A DNA stretch of 64,000 nucleotides from Chloroflexi bacterium AL-N1 (GCA_013122435.1 WYDT01000004.1:432061-496060); one strand, 5' to 3'. Numbered from the stretch's first letter, positions 1 through 9,604 are shown. The notes: generated by a model not told the origin, from the sequence alone. Numbers and translations: made by a program.

Positions 1-168
1 GAAAAGCGTACGTTCCGTTTCAGTTGCAATGGAAAGCAATTCACCTTTCGTCTCACGTGGTACAGCGCTATGAATGTACTGAAGATTACTCGTTTTACCA
101 CCCATGCCTGGGCCGTAATACACAACTTTACAATGTATTTCACGCGCAGCAACATTGATAAGGGCCAT
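1..168 (-). CDS. MglA-like small GTPase, 5' part only (runs off the window)
   Basis: Only the N-terminal 56 residues lie in the window; the gene continues past position 1. They contain a Ras-like P-loop, [11 protein letters not shown], at about residues 20-30. This glycine-rich form, with the GKT lysine, is typical of bacterial MglA-type GTPases, which switch cell polarity or motility functions. Translation starts at ATG 168, with an AGAGGAT ribosome binding site about 5 bases upstream. The gene follows the Roadblock gene by 30 bp. MglA is regulated by MglB, which is a Roadblock protein, so the pairing supports the call. The role of the pair in this organism is inferred. Confidence 0.85.
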   Translation of the reverse strand, partial: MALINVAAREIHCKVVYYGPGMGGKTSNLQYIHSAVPRETKGELLSIATETERTLF

Positions 169-198
169 ACGATCCTCTTATATACATGGAAGCTTGAA

Positions 199-693
199 CT
201 AGTCGCGGAATAGAAGATCAATTGTATCTTCCATAGAGGTACGGAATGATGAACCAAGCACATCATCACGTGCTTTGTGTTGCTGTCGAACGCGTTCAAG
301 CACGACTGCAAGTTCATCAGTTGCCTTCTTGGTAAGCACTTTCACAAGACCAATGTGCGTCCCTTTATTGAAGATAATACAGAGAATCCATTGTTCTTCG
401 ACAAGTGCAATGAAAATATGCTCACGCACACCTTGATGAAACAGATTGCGAAAATCTTTCTCTCGAAGCAGTTTAGCTACTTCACGAGACGATGCAAACA
501 CACCAGCAATCAGTGCACCCAAGGCTGTTGTATCTTGCCGACTGCCATCACCATGCGAAGCAACTACCTGACCACTCTTATCAAGGAGTAAAGCATGATT
601 GCCACCAGTATCTTCCACTAGTTGAGCAAGACTATCTTCGATTTGGGCAATTTCTGCTGCCGGAACAATCTGACTGGTCAGTTGTGGATCCAT
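199..693 (-). CDS. Roadblock/LC7 domain protein (MglB-like)
   Basis: The 164-residue protein has a Roadblock/LC7 fold: a central stretch (about residues 25-125) with the pattern GNHALLLDKSGQVVASHGDG, then TTALGALIAGVFASSREVAKLL. It is soluble, with no signal peptide or membrane segment. Roadblock proteins of this kind act as regulators (GAP-like or scaffold) of MglA-type GTPases. The GTPase gene lies 30 bp downstream in the same direction, so the two are very likely co-transcribed and act together. The ATG start at 693 has a TAGGA sequence in ribosome-binding position. The C-terminal tail after residue 140 is charged and family-variable. Confidence 0.85.
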   Translation of the reverse strand: MDPQLTSQIVPAAEIAQIEDSLAQLVEDTGGNHALLLDKSGQVVASHGDGSRQDTTALGALIAGVFASSREVAKLLREKDFRNLFHQGVREHIFIALVEEQWILCIIFNKGTHIGLVKVLTKKATDELAVVLERVRQQHKARDDVLGSSFRTSMEDTIDLLFRD

Positions 694-715
694 AATGTAA
701 TCCTACTTTAGTGTC

Positions 716-952
716 CTACAAAACTGGTATGTCAGAGACCTGAACATCGTGATTATAACACATTAATCCGACAGCATTTAGGCCCATATCAGTAACGTTA
801 CGATCACTACTTTGTTGGTGATATGTATTAGTAATCATATTATTAACATAATCGATGATACTATACGCCCCATTTGAAGTCATCACGAGTACCCAAAACC
901 CATCTGATATATCCCCTGAAACCCCATTACTCATACGTAACAATATGATCAA
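716..952 (-). CDS. Possible small protein of unknown function in the mgl-like operon
   Basis: An open frame of 78 codons fills the space between the helix-turn-helix gene and the Roadblock gene, 22 bp from each. It would begin at TTG 952 or ATG 934. Neither has a convincing ribosome binding site. The predicted product has no domain I recognise. It is supported only by its position between two co-oriented genes and by filling the gap neatly. It may instead be an untranslated spacer or a decayed gene. Confidence 0.3.
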   Translation of the reverse strand: MIILLRMSNGVSGDISDGFWVLVMTSNGAYSIIDYVNNMITNTYHQQSSDRNVTDMGLNAVGLMCYNHDVQVSDIPVL

Positions 953-974
953 TATGAACCAAACCGATTAGCCC

Positions 975-1268
975 TTAAGATTGGATATCCGTCCCATTTG
1001 TGCGATCTCGCTCTTTGGGTGGACGCCCGGTACGAATATTACGTAATGAGTGAATCGTTGCAGCTAACGCGCGATCAGCCCAGCCATAGATTGTTGGACG
1101 ACTCTTACTTAGATCATCCGCTATCTGTGTTACGTTTGTGCGATACTCAGGATCGAACGTAGCTAGATTAATCCGTGCTGAAGCTACAATCTGCAGAATC
1201 TCTTCTTCGGTCAGATTATGGTCATGTATTAATTTTTTTGCTCGTTTGCTGCTCAGGTCGAGCCGCAT
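975..1268 (-). CDS. Small helix-turn-helix DNA-binding protein
   Basis: The protein has 97 residues if translated from ATG 1268, which is preceded by AAGGAG at ideal spacing; a TTG 24 bases further up has no such site. The middle holds a helix-turn-helix-like pattern, VTQIADDLSKSRPTIYGW at about residues 46-63, followed by a basic tail with RTGRPPKERDR. It probably binds DNA and may be a transcription factor or a partitioning accessory. It is the first gene of a unit that runs into the Roadblock and GTPase genes, so it may control or work with them. The target is unknown. Confidence 0.55.
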   Translation of the reverse strand: MRLDLSSKRAKKLIHDHNLTEEEILQIVASARINLATFDPEYRTNVTQIADDLSKSRPTIYGWADRALAATIHSLRNIRTGRPPKERDRTNGTDIQS

Positions 1269-2013
1269 AGGTGCGCTCCTTAACCTTCGCAAATTGGGAT
1301 ATTGTTACAATCCCTAAGAATGACATGAAGTGTAATACTTTATTATCATAACATGTTGAACCAACTCTGTCTAGTCCCATCTGTAAATAGTAATTACCAG
1401 CCTTTTTGAGATAGCGATCATAGGACTGTCAGATGGTACTAAATTATCCCTAATGCAAAGGGTATATGGAATTGATATAGTGGATTCACAGAAATTTTTT
1501 TCGGAAATAAGTGGTAAGTCTTAACAGCTTGTGAGCTACAGAGAATATGAAGTGTAAACGTTTGTTAGTATCAATACTGGTATATAAATGAACGTATTGG
1601 GATAAATGAACCCTGTACAATCTCCACAAGAATAGGCGTGGCTCCCATCCAGACAAATCCGAGAATTTATCACAATGTATGCGGTTTTAGCTCTTCTGAT
1701 TTGGGATTCTCTCAGTGAACAGGATCTTCATTAATAAAAAACCATGTATGATTACCTTTGACATTATTTGGTGGATATAGGGTATGTTAGAATCAATCCG
1801 GTGTTATTAGAAGAACATCTTGTTGCTCACCGGAACTCCCATTTTGCATACCTTATATGGTGTAGAGACCACTCTGTTTTCTAATGATACAATTTTGCAG
1901 CACTTAGACCTTGTGTTAAAATGATGTGCAAACGACCATAAAACACTATGATAAAAGATAATTCTTCCTCCACATGTTGGAGTTTTTGAAGTTTTCAGAA
2001 AGAATGTAGGCTC
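1269..2013. other. Long intergenic region, no gene recognised
   Basis: About 745 bp of AT-rich sequence separate two divergent units. It must hold promoters for the helix-turn-helix gene on the minus strand and for the histidine kinase on the plus strand. Short open frames exist on both strands, but none has a ribosome binding site or recognisable product. I see no tRNA or strong hairpin here. Confidence 0.5.
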
Positions 2014-3705
2014 TTGATCGATCAACGCTTACGTCAACGTGAGTTTTTGCTACAGATCAGTCGAGCACTCACCGCACAGCTCGATCTTACCAGTGTGTTA
2101 AATCAGGTTATTGAGGTTGCAGTCGATCTCCTGGCGGGAACCTCAGGTCTTATTGCACTCCATGAAGATACTGGCAGCACACGTGTACAAGCTGCTTCAC
2201 GCCTTCCTGTTGAGGCCTGGCCTGTCTTTGATCCCCTTCTACAGGTACCTTTGGATGATCATCAGACGCTGGGGCAGCATTTACGAGAGATCGCCACAGC
2301 CGTAGGGTTGCCGCTACGTCAGGTTGTTGCACTTCCCTTAGTCTTTTATGGCACCTCCGTTGGGGTCATCTATGTGTTTCGAGCTGCTTTGAATGTTGCA
2401 TTTACACGCGAAGAACGCGATTTGCTGACGGCATTTGCCGATCAAGCCGCCATTGCGGTTACCAACGCACGTCTGTATCAGAGTGTGTTACAGGAGAAAC
2501 AACAACTTGACGCACTTATTGAGCAAAGTGCTGATGGTGTGATGATCCTGAATAATAGGTGGCGTATCACAACCTTCAATCGAGCCATGGAGGTATTGAC
2601 TGGTTGGCCACGTGAAGAAACCGTTGGCCGACCTTGTGCTGAGGTACTGGGGATGCGAAATGAGCAGGGGGCCAATATATGTCTGATCGATTGTCCACTA
2701 CAACGCAGACCACCAGCACCCAACCCGGTTGTTGAAGGATGGATCGAGTCACGTGATAATCGACGCCGCTACGTGCAGAGTCGCTATGCGGTACAGTTAG
2801 GTCCACAGGGAGAGTTTTTAGGCGCTATTGCCAATGTTCGTGACATAACTGATCAAAAGATTGAAGCAGAGATGCAAAACACATTTATCTCTGTGGTGTC
2901 ACACGAGTTAAAAACACCTGTCAGTATCATTAAAGGGTATGCAGAGACCCTGAGTCGGGAAGATGTCAACTGGGATCAATCGACCATACGCGACGGGTTG
3001 CACGTTATCACCGAAGAAGCCGATCGTTTAGCAGATCAGATTCAGGATTTGCTCGACACATCACGTATACAAGCCGGTGGTATGCGCCTCGAGATGACAG
3101 ACTGGACGTTCCCCCCCCTTGCACGACACATTGCAGAGCGATTCGCCACGCAGGCTGGCGAAACATTCACATTTGAGTTGCGCTTTCCCGATGATTTTCC
3201 ACCCGTACATGCTGACTACGAGCGCATCCGTACCGTTCTGGAAAATCTGGTGTCTAATGCAGTGAAATATAGTCCAGACGGAGGAACTGTTCGTATCACT
3301 GGGCGTATTGAGTCGAGTCATGTAGTCATTTCAGTTAGTGACCAGGGAATTGGTATTTCGCCCGAAGAGCAAGCCAGGCTCTTTCAGCGCTTTTATCGTT
3401 CTGATAATCGATTACGCCGCACAACTCAGGGAACCGGTCTGGGTTTGTTTCTTTCCAAAGCAATTGTCGAAGCGCATGGTGGGCGCATCTGGGTGGAAAG
3501 TCCTGCCGGACGTGGATCGCGGTTCTCATTTACGATAGGATTGGCAACCCCACAACTTGCGGATATTGAAACAGAGGTATGGGAATCATCCCAAGAAGGT
3601 CCAATTATTCCATTAGCAAAGACAAATGAGTTTATCGTTCAACATCGTTCTCTAACTGATAGCCAGCACAAAGACACAGATTCTGAACAAAACAGTGATA
3701 CATAG
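2014..3705 (+). CDS. Cytosolic sensor histidine kinase, GAF-PAS-HisKA-HATPase
   Basis: The 563-residue protein has no membrane segment. In order it has a GAF domain (about 20-150), a PAS domain (about 155-280, starting LDALIEQSADGVMILNN), a HisKA dimerisation domain with the phosphoacceptor in FISVVSHELKTP (His297), and an HATPase_c domain. The last has the N box ENLVSNAVKYSP (from about 410), G1 motif DQGIGIS, F box FQRFYRS and G2 motif GTGLGLFLSK. All catalytic boxes are intact. The start is probably TTG 2014, where the ribosome binding site is weak. The response regulator gene follows at once, so the two form a two-component system. The ligand sensed by GAF or PAS cannot be told from sequence. 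Confidence 0.93.
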   Translation: MIDQRLRQREFLLQISRALTAQLDLTSVLNQVIEVAVDLLAGTSGLIALHEDTGSTRVQAASRLPVEAWPVFDPLLQVPLDDHQTLGQHLREIATAVGLPLRQVVALPLVFYGTSVGVIYVFRAALNVAFTREERDLLTAFADQAAIAVTNARLYQSVLQEKQQLDALIEQSADGVMILNNRWRITTFNRAMEVLTGWPREETVGRPCAEVLGMRNEQGANICLIDCPLQRRPPAPNPVVEGWIESRDNRRRYVQSRYAVQLGPQGEFLGAIANVRDITDQKIEAEMQNTFISVVSHELKTPVSIIKGYAETLSREDVNWDQSTIRDGLHVITEEADRLADQIQDLLDTSRIQAGGMRLEMTDWTFPPLARHIAERFATQAGETFTFELRFPDDFPPVHADYERIRTVLENLVSNAVKYSPDGGTVRITGRIESSHVVISVSDQGIGISPEEQARLFQRFYRSDNRLRRTTQGTGLGLFLSKAIVEAHGGRIWVESPAGRGSRFSFTIGLATPQLADIETEVWESSQEGPIIPLAKTNEFIVQHRSLTDSQHKDTDSEQNSDT

Positions 3706-3753
3706 GATATACTACTAATAAATACTAAAATGATGATTGAAAGAGACAGCCCC

Positions 3754-4464
3754 ATGTCTGAATTAAAAGATAAACTGGTCCTTGTCGTTGACGATGAGAC
3801 GCGTATGATTAATTTTATGCGTATGAATCTCGAGTTGGAAGGTTGTCGTGTCTTGAGTGCGACGAACGGGCGTGATGCGATCGACCAGGTGCGTGAGGAG
3901 TTGCCAGATATCATCCTGCTCGACATTATGATGCCTGGTATGGATGGATTTGAGACACTGCGACGGCTACGTGAATTCTCCCAGGCACCGGTGCTTATTT
4001 TGACAGCGAAAGACGATGAAGAAGATCGGATCAAGGGCTTAGAACTTGGCGCAGATGACTATGTTGGCAAACCATTTAGTCATCGTGAATTGGTGAGTCG
4101 TATTCGGGCCGTTCTCCGTCGGCATTATGCGGCACCACCCACACCCCAGACCTCAGTGCAGGTTGATCAGCGGTTGACCATCGACTTTGCGCGTCGTGAG
4201 GTGCTGGTCAATGGTGAACGCATTAATTTACGACCCACAGAATATCGCCTCCTCTATCATCTTGTCCAAAATGCTGGATATGTAATGACTCATGAGATGC
4301 TGTTAAGCCGGGTCTGGGGACCAGAATATCGAGATGAGACCCATTATTTACGTCTGTACGTGACCTACCTGCGGCAAAAAATTGAAGAAGATCCTGCTGA
4401 TCCGCAATACATTCTGACAGAACGGGGAACAGGATATCGATTTGTTGATTTCAATCGGAAGTAA
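3754..4464 (+). CDS. OmpR/PhoB-type response regulator
   Basis: The receiver domain (about 8-120) has the acidic pair in VVDDE, the phosphoacceptor Asp57 in [11 protein letters not shown], the Thr of LILTAKD and the Lys of GKPF. A winged-helix effector domain of OmpR type follows (about 140-235), with [17 protein letters not shown] and the wing [12 protein letters not shown] chose ATG 3754 because GAAAGAGA sits about 7 bases upstream; ATG 3730 would add eight residues but has no ribosome binding site. It lies downstream of the histidine kinase gene, its likely phosphodonor. It may also control sppA, which begins 36 bp downstream. Confidence 0.93.
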   Translation: MSELKDKLVLVVDDETRMINFMRMNLELEGCRVLSATNGRDAIDQVREELPDIILLDIMMPGMDGFETLRRLREFSQAPVLILTAKDDEEDRIKGLELGADDYVGKPFSHRELVSRIRAVLRRHYAAPPTPQTSVQVDQRLTIDFARREVLVNGERINLRPTEYRLLYHLVQNAGYVMTHEMLLSRVWGPEYRDETHYLRLYVTYLRQKIEEDPADPQYILTERGTGYRFVDFNRK

Positions 4465-4500
4465 TGTCCTTCTAGCCGGAAATGGTGCCAAAGTAAAAAC

Positions 4501-6177
4501 ATGATTGGATTATTGATAATAGGATGTGTGAACCTGTACCGTTGGTTCGGGAACGTATGGTTACAACTTTTTCGCCGTCGGGTCGATTATGTCGAGATAG
4601 AATTAAGTGGCAGTCTCCCTGAACTCCCCGAAACATCCTCATTTGTGCAACGCCGGGTGCTCAGACGATCTACACCATTGAGCCTTCAGGAACTACGGCG
4701 ACGGCTACATCGGATTAGTGCCGACCCTAATGCTAAAGGTATCTTACTAAAACTCAATGGTCTCGAAGCGGGCTGGGCAACACTCCAAAGCTTACGCGAT
4801 GAATTAACGCACTTTCGTACTACTGGAAAACGTGTTGTGGCATACGTGATGAGTCTGGATAATGCCGACTACTATACCGCCTGTGTTGCGGATGAAATCA
4901 TAGCGCCACCAACAACAACCTTTCGCATAATTGGACTGCGCTCTGAAGTGCGTTTCCTCAAGGATGCGCTCGCGAAGATTGGTATTTCTGCGGTGGTGGA
5001 GGCTGTTTCGCCATACAAGGCCGCCGGTGAACAGTTTATTAGCTCTGATATATCACCAGAGAATCGTGAGCAACTTGAAAGGCTGCTTGATCAGCGCTTT
5101 AATCGTCTGGTCCAGGCTATTAGCGAAGGGCGTGCACTCACTCCTGACCAGGTACGTGATCTGATTGATAAGGCGCCATTCAGTGGTAAAGCTACACTCG
5201 AATACGGTCTGGTTGATGCTCTACGATATGAAGATGAGTTCGAGGAGCATTTCAAGACCGATGATTGCCAGCCGATTATCCTGCCCTGGGATGATGGACA
5301 AAGTGTCTTACGCAAACCATATGCTCGTATTCGCCGCAAATTAGTTGGTGTAGTCGCAGTTGAGGGGGCGATTATGCGGGGGACAAGCCGCGATCTCCCC
5401 GTTCCACTCCCATTACTGGGGGGGCAACAGGCTGGATCAGATACGATCATACAGGCCCTTCGCCAAGCTGAACGCAACCGACGTATTTCCGCTGTCATTC
5501 TTTATGTCAACTCACCGGGCGGGGATGCGTTTGCATCAGATCTGATCTGGCGCGAAGCCCTGCGTCTCCAGCAGAAGAAACCAGTCGTGGTTGTTATGGG
5601 CGATGCGGCTGCGTCCGGTGGTTACTATATTGCAGCACCCGCCGCATCCATCATTGCACAACCTGGCACTATAACCGGCAGCATTGGCGTCGTTTCGTTA
5701 CGCCCTGTGACAGCAGGTCTATTAGAGCGTGCAGGTATCAACACGGTCGTGCTGAGTCGTGGCGCCAATAGTGGACTCCTTTCGATAGGTAGTGAACCAA
5801 GCGAAAGCGAACGGCTCGCACTACGAACACAAATATTTTCGACGTACAGTGATTTCAAACAACGTGTTGTCAAAGGACGTGGCATAGCTGAAGACCAGCT
5901 TGAGCCCATTGCTGGTGGTCGTGTATGGACTGGTGCCGAAGCACTTGAGAATGGTCTCGTTGATCAAATCGGTGGCTTGCCAGACGGCCTTTTACGTGCA
6001 CAGGAACTGGCTGAAATTCCACAGGATCGTACGGCACCACTGCTCATTATGCGAGGAGGTAAAGATAAGCAACCACCATCACCATTTCCAACCACCTCAC
6101 CAACGGAAATGTGGGAGGTGATCGAGGATGTACTACGCCCCCGTATCTGGGCAATTATGCCGTTTGAAGGGCTTTAG
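4501..6177 (+). CDS. sppA: Signal peptide peptidase SppA, long (67K) type
   Basis: The 558-residue serine protease degrades leftover signal peptides in the membrane. It has an N-terminal membrane anchor (residues 1-20), then two tandem ClpP/crotonase-like domains as in the long SppA type. The catalytic Ser/Lys dyad is intact. Lys173 sits in SPYKAAGEQF in the first repeat, and the nucleophile Ser372 sits in GDAAASGGYYI in the second. NSPGGDAFASD is the usual oxyanion-side motif. The gene follows the response regulator by 36 bp and could be part of the same operon. The stop codon is TAG, which shows that amber is an ordinary stop in this genome. Confidence 0.95.
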   Translation: MIGLLIIGCVNLYRWFGNVWLQLFRRRVDYVEIELSGSLPELPETSSFVQRRVLRRSTPLSLQELRRRLHRISADPNAKGILLKLNGLEAGWATLQSLRDELTHFRTTGKRVVAYVMSLDNADYYTACVADEIIAPPTTTFRIIGLRSEVRFLKDALAKIGISAVVEAVSPYKAAGEQFISSDISPENREQLERLLDQRFNRLVQAISEGRALTPDQVRDLIDKAPFSGKATLEYGLVDALRYEDEFEEHFKTDDCQPIILPWDDGQSVLRKPYARIRRKLVGVVAVEGAIMRGTSRDLPVPLPLLGGQQAGSDTIIQALRQAERNRRISAVILYVNSPGGDAFASDLIWREALRLQQKKPVVVVMGDAAASGGYYIAAPAASIIAQPGTITGSIGVVSLRPVTAGLLERAGINTVVLSRGANSGLLSIGSEPSESERLALRTQIFSTYSDFKQRVVKGRGIAEDQLEPIAGGRVWTGAEALENGLVDQIGGLPDGLLRAQELAEIPQDRTAPLLIMRGGKDKQPPSPFPTTSPTEMWEVIEDVLRPRIWAIMPFEGL

Positions 6178-6185
6178 CACTGACT

Positions 6186-6210
6186 CGGCGGTTGCAAACC
6201 GCCGCTACGA
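6186..6210. repeat. Single type-A palindromic repeat behind sppA
   Basis: The sequence contains GGCGGTTGCAAACCGCC followed by GCTACGATT. It is a near-perfect stem with a short loop and belongs to the same family as the cluster at 8.26-8.65 kb. It begins 9 bp after the sppA stop and could act as a transcript end or mRNA stabiliser. Confidence 0.8.
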
Positions 6211-6237
6211 TTCATTAACAGGGGGCACTAGTGATGT

Positions 6238-6352
6238 TTGTAGGCGTGGCCTGCAGCCGCACAACAGACATGAACAATGTCGTGGTGGACAATAGAGTAG
6301 AGTTGTAGGCGTGGCCTGCAGCCGCACAACAGACATGAATAATGTCGTGGTG
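6238..6352. repeat. Two direct copies of a 50-bp type-B repeat
   Basis: The segments 6238-6287 and 6303-6352 are 50 bp each and differ at one base. Each starts TTGTAGGCGTGGCCTGCAGC and continues with CGCACAACAGACATGAA. The first part resembles the type-B element of the cluster at 8.3-8.6 kb. The second copy ends where recognisable coding sequence of the restriction-type helicase stops, so the repeat marks the breakpoint. Confidence 0.85.
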
Positions 6353-8116
6353 ATCAGAAATATGCTGCATATCTGTCTGATTACCGCTGCGCTCAACTAT
6401 CTCGCGCCGAAAACGCTCAATTTCAGCAGATGCCATCTCTCGAAATTTCTCATCCAAGGCATCACCAGACTCAAGTTGTTCACTATCAATCAATAATGTA
6501 CGGGGACGATGTAATCGAGTCCCGTGTTCATCAAAGTTACGGAATAATGGGAGTCGTCCTTCGTGATAGGTGGTAGTCTCACCATCCTCACCAATGCGGT
6601 GAAAGCCTGACACAAAATCATGGACTAACTTGGAAGTAGAGGTATTGTTACAGACAATAATAAAGACTGGTGGTACAGGGATACGAGATGCTTCCCACAA
6701 ATGAAAAGTCTTTTCGTAATGCCCATACAATGCTAACAAGGCGGTCTGAAGCTCATTAGGAATGCTTAAGGGGTCCAGCGTCTGTCCTGCTTTGCCACGA
6801 CCTCGCTTGGGGAGACCCTTACTGATATGTTTCCAGAGGTCACGGAATCTGGGTGTCTCGCCTCCAGGCACATTGTCAGCCACTGGAACCCGTGGCAACT
6901 TAACAATACCGCATTCAATCGCATCCATCAACGAAAAGTCACTGACCGTCCATGGAAACAATGTTCCCTCAGCATATCCAGATCCCCGGAGAAAGAAAGG
7001 CGTTGCTGATAAATCATAGACCATTTGGATGCCTAATTTGCGTTTAACCATTTCAAGACCGGAAATCCATAAACGTGCAGCCTCATTGTTCTTTTGTGCT
7101 TCTTGCTTCTCATCTCCCTTTAGATCCGCTAACTCATCATTTTGGGACTTTTCCCGATAACAGTGGTGGGCCTCGTCGTTCAACACCAAAATGTTTTTTA
7201 TCCCCATCAGGTCCGGCATGGCCCGTTGGAGCATCTGCCCTTCCGTCTCCAATGTTTGTAATTCTGGTCCTCGCCCTTGAAGTAGTGCTCGTCCACCTGC
7301 TGATAGCTCCAAACGCTCTCGTAATTTAAATGCATGATAGTTGACAATAACAATTTTGGCACGATCAATATCGTTGAGCATATCATTGGGAACCAACTCA
7401 CGATCTTTGTAATAACTATCAGGATCATTCGGTTGGAGTACTCGTAGTCGATCACGAATCGTGATTCCTGGCGTCACAATTAAAAATCCACGAGTAAAGC
7501 GGTTGCTCTGGGGATGCCGAACAGCATTGATCGTTTGCCAGGCAATCAGCATGGCCATAACTGTTGTTTTACCTGCCCCCGTTGCCAATTTAAGGGCAAT
7601 ACGAAGTAATTCAGGATTGGCATCTGCATTCGCCCGTTGAATATGATCAAGAAAAGCCTGCTCACTTTTCCCTAGCTTGGGTGCAACCTCAGTCAAGCAA
7701 ATGGCTGTTTCCACAGCTTCAATCTGGCAAAAAAACGGACGAATATCCTGAAAGTCGTGATGCCGCCAGTGCCTCAATAGCCGTGCAGTTTCAGGTGTTA
7801 CTTGCTAGTCAGCAGGGTTAGGAATCTGCCGCCACCGATCCACACGATCCCTGATAGCATTAATAATCGGCGTAGGATCATATTGTTGTTCAGCTGTAGA
7901 CAACCCTAGTCCCTCATCAAGCATCAAACGAGCCTGCTGATGACTTTGTGATTGTTTGCGCTTTTTGGGTTTAGGAACAGGTGTAATAAACTCAGCTGAA
8001 CGCCGCTTTTCAATAATACGATTGGTGGGTTTTCGATCTTCATCAAGTTCCCAGTGATGAGATGGGTATTTGTAGGGAGAATTCAAAATTGGTTGTTCAA
8101 AGAATTGTTCTGTCAT
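6353..8116 (-). pseudogene. Decayed DEAD/DEAH helicase of a restriction-type (type III res-like) system
   Basis: The reading frame starts at ATG 8116 with FFEQPILNSPYKYP. It runs to an in-frame TAG at 7805-7807 (after PNPAD), then continues in the same frame as QVTPETARLL and RPFFCQIEAVETAI. The helicase Walker A, LATGAGKTTVMAM, and the DEAH-like box, LVLNDEAHHC, follow. From memory of this family, a Trp stands at the stop position, so TGG to TAG is the likely lesion. The C-terminal helicase half and any nuclease domain are missing: after ERSGNQTDMQHIS the frame enters a repeat copy. Two independent defects make this a dead remnant of a defence gene. A TTG start downstream of the stop could still yield a fragment. 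Confidence 0.88.
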
Positions 8117-8260
8117 ATTGACCTACACCACATAGTGAAAGAAAATGCACAACAAAGTTGATAAGTAGGATGCAGGGGAAATAAACTTTATATTGCTCAA
8201 GTTCGGTAGATCATATTATATACTACAATCCAAAAAACACACCAATTCAATCGATGATTC

Positions 8261-8648
8261 ACGACCACAGCGGTTCCAAACCGCCGCTACGATCAACTAA
8301 TAGCGCTGATACAGCAACTCCAAACCGCCGCTACAATCTACAACAAGCCCCAATCGTAGGCGCGGCTTACAGCCGCGCGAGATATTCCCAAAACGTGAAG
8401 AGCGAAAGGTGTAGGCTAGCACTAATCCGGCGGTTCCAAACCGCCGCTACAATCTACAACAAGCCCCAATTGTAGGCGCGGCTTGGAGCCGCGCGAGATA
8501 TTACTGATACGACGGTTCCAAACCGCCACTACAATCATAGGGCAGGACTGTAGGTGCGGCTTGTAGCCGCGCTAGAGACTGATGCGGCTGTTGCAAACCG
8601 CTGCTACCCTATATTCTGTCGGCGGCTGCACACCGTTGCTGCCTTGAT
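8261..8648. repeat. Cluster of alternating palindromic repeats, two families
   Basis: About nine imperfect palindromes lie within 390 bp. Type A has the core GGCGGTTCCAAACCGCC followed by GCTACAATC, with copies near 8268, 8310, 8426, 8508, 8581 and 8620. Type B has GTAGGCGCGGCTTGGAGC and CGCGCGAGATA, with copies near 8354, 8470 and 8549. A and B tend to alternate. Each forms a GC-rich hairpin. The later copies (8581, 8620) are more diverged. The stretch lies upstream of the dead helicase gene and just beyond the 3' end of the WD40 gene. The rest of the gap 8117-8668 holds no gene. Confidence 0.85.
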
Positions 8649-8668
8649 ATACTACGGTGTAGTAGGAA

Positions 8669-9604
8669 CTACCCTCTGCTACCGATACTCCAGACATGAA
8701 TCACACAATCCTCACTTGCACTGGCAAAGGCATCACCCTGTGGCCTCCACGCAACATTCACCACACTCTTCTGATGCGCCAGAGTCGTCCCAAGAACAAT
8801 ATCATTCTGGACATCCCATAACCACAATTGACCATCTTTGCAACCACACACAAGACACGGCTCTGTCGGATGCCAACCAAGACAGCGAATCCAGTCGGTG
8901 TGATGCCCCAGAATCTTGATGCAATTCAAATCTGTGCTGTCCCAAAGGCGAATGGTTTCATCAAGACTGCCACTCGCAAGCTGCGATCCGTCAGGTCGCC
9001 ATGACACACTTGAGGTATACCATTCATGGTCTCGTCGGGTTTCGATAAGGCGCATCTGGCCGAGGTCCCAAAACCGGATCGTCATGTCTTCCGATGCACT
9101 CGCTAGAAGTGGTCTGGTAGGATGAAGCGCAAGGTCGGTAACAGTGGCAACGTGCCCCTGCAATTGTTCATAAGATCCCTGCCGAAGACTCCACACCCGG
9201 ATCGTTTTGTCAGCGCTGGCACTGATCAGGCTAGCCCCATCATTCGTCCAGCACAAAGCAGTAACACGACCAGTGTGACCGATCAGAGTTGACTCAAGCA
9301 GTCTCGTTTGTGTATTCCAGAGCATGATGCGCTTACCGGAGGTGCCAACAGCTAGTAGCGGTTGACTTGGATGCCATGCCAGACTGGTGTTCCACGATCT
9401 ATGCTGGGCAAGGATACCCAGTGCCGTTCCTGTGGTGCCATTCCACAATCGAACAGTGCCATCTTTGTTCGCACTGGCCAGCACAGCGCCTTTCGAATCC
9501 CATACCACAGCACGCACAACCTGAGCATGGCCCTCACAGGAGCATAGATTTTGGATTGTGTCATTCGGCTGTGGTGTCAGATAGGTGCGTGTTGGTAAAG
9601 GCAT
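8669..9604 (-). CDS. Seven-bladed WD40 repeat protein
   Basis: The 311 residues consist almost wholly of seven WD40 repeats, enough for one closed beta-propeller. Each blade starts with a GH or H dipeptide and ends in a W-D-like pair: TVRLWN, IMLWN, IRVWS, IRFWD, IRLWD, LWLWD, IHVWS. It has no signal peptide or added domain, so it is probably a cytosolic scaffold for protein-protein binding. ATG 9604 has AGGAT at good spacing. The nucleotidyltransferase gene ends nowhere near enough to prove co-function: the upstream gene stops 40 bp away in the same direction. The partner is unknown. Confidence 0.92.
   Translation of the reverse strand: MPLPTRTYLTPQPNDTIQNLCSCEGHAQVVRAVVWDSKGAVLASANKDGTVRLWNGTTGTALGILAQHRSWNTSLAWHPSQPLLAVGTSGKRIMLWNTQTRLLESTLIGHTGRVTALCWTNDGASLISASADKTIRVWSLRQGSYEQLQGHVATVTDLALHPTRPLLASASEDMTIRFWDLGQMRLIETRRDHEWYTSSVSWRPDGSQLASGSLDETIRLWDSTDLNCIKILGHHTDWIRCLGWHPTEPCLVCGCKDGQLWLWDVQNDIVLGTTLAHQKSVVNVAWRPQGDAFASASEDCVIHVWSIGSRG

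Noticed and set aside
1807..2025. Minus-strand open frame of 72 codons upstream of the histidine kinase
   Set aside because: No ribosome binding site, no family resemblance, AT-rich and overlapping the kinase start.
7805..7807. Reassignment of TAG to an amino acid
   Set aside because: sppA, the large LuxR regulator, the MFS transporter and others end with TAG, so amber is a normal stop here. The in-frame ambers are better explained as decay.
8261..8648. CRISPR-like array
   Set aside because: Repeats belong to two families, vary in sequence, are not evenly spaced, and no cas gene is near. They are dispersed palindromes.
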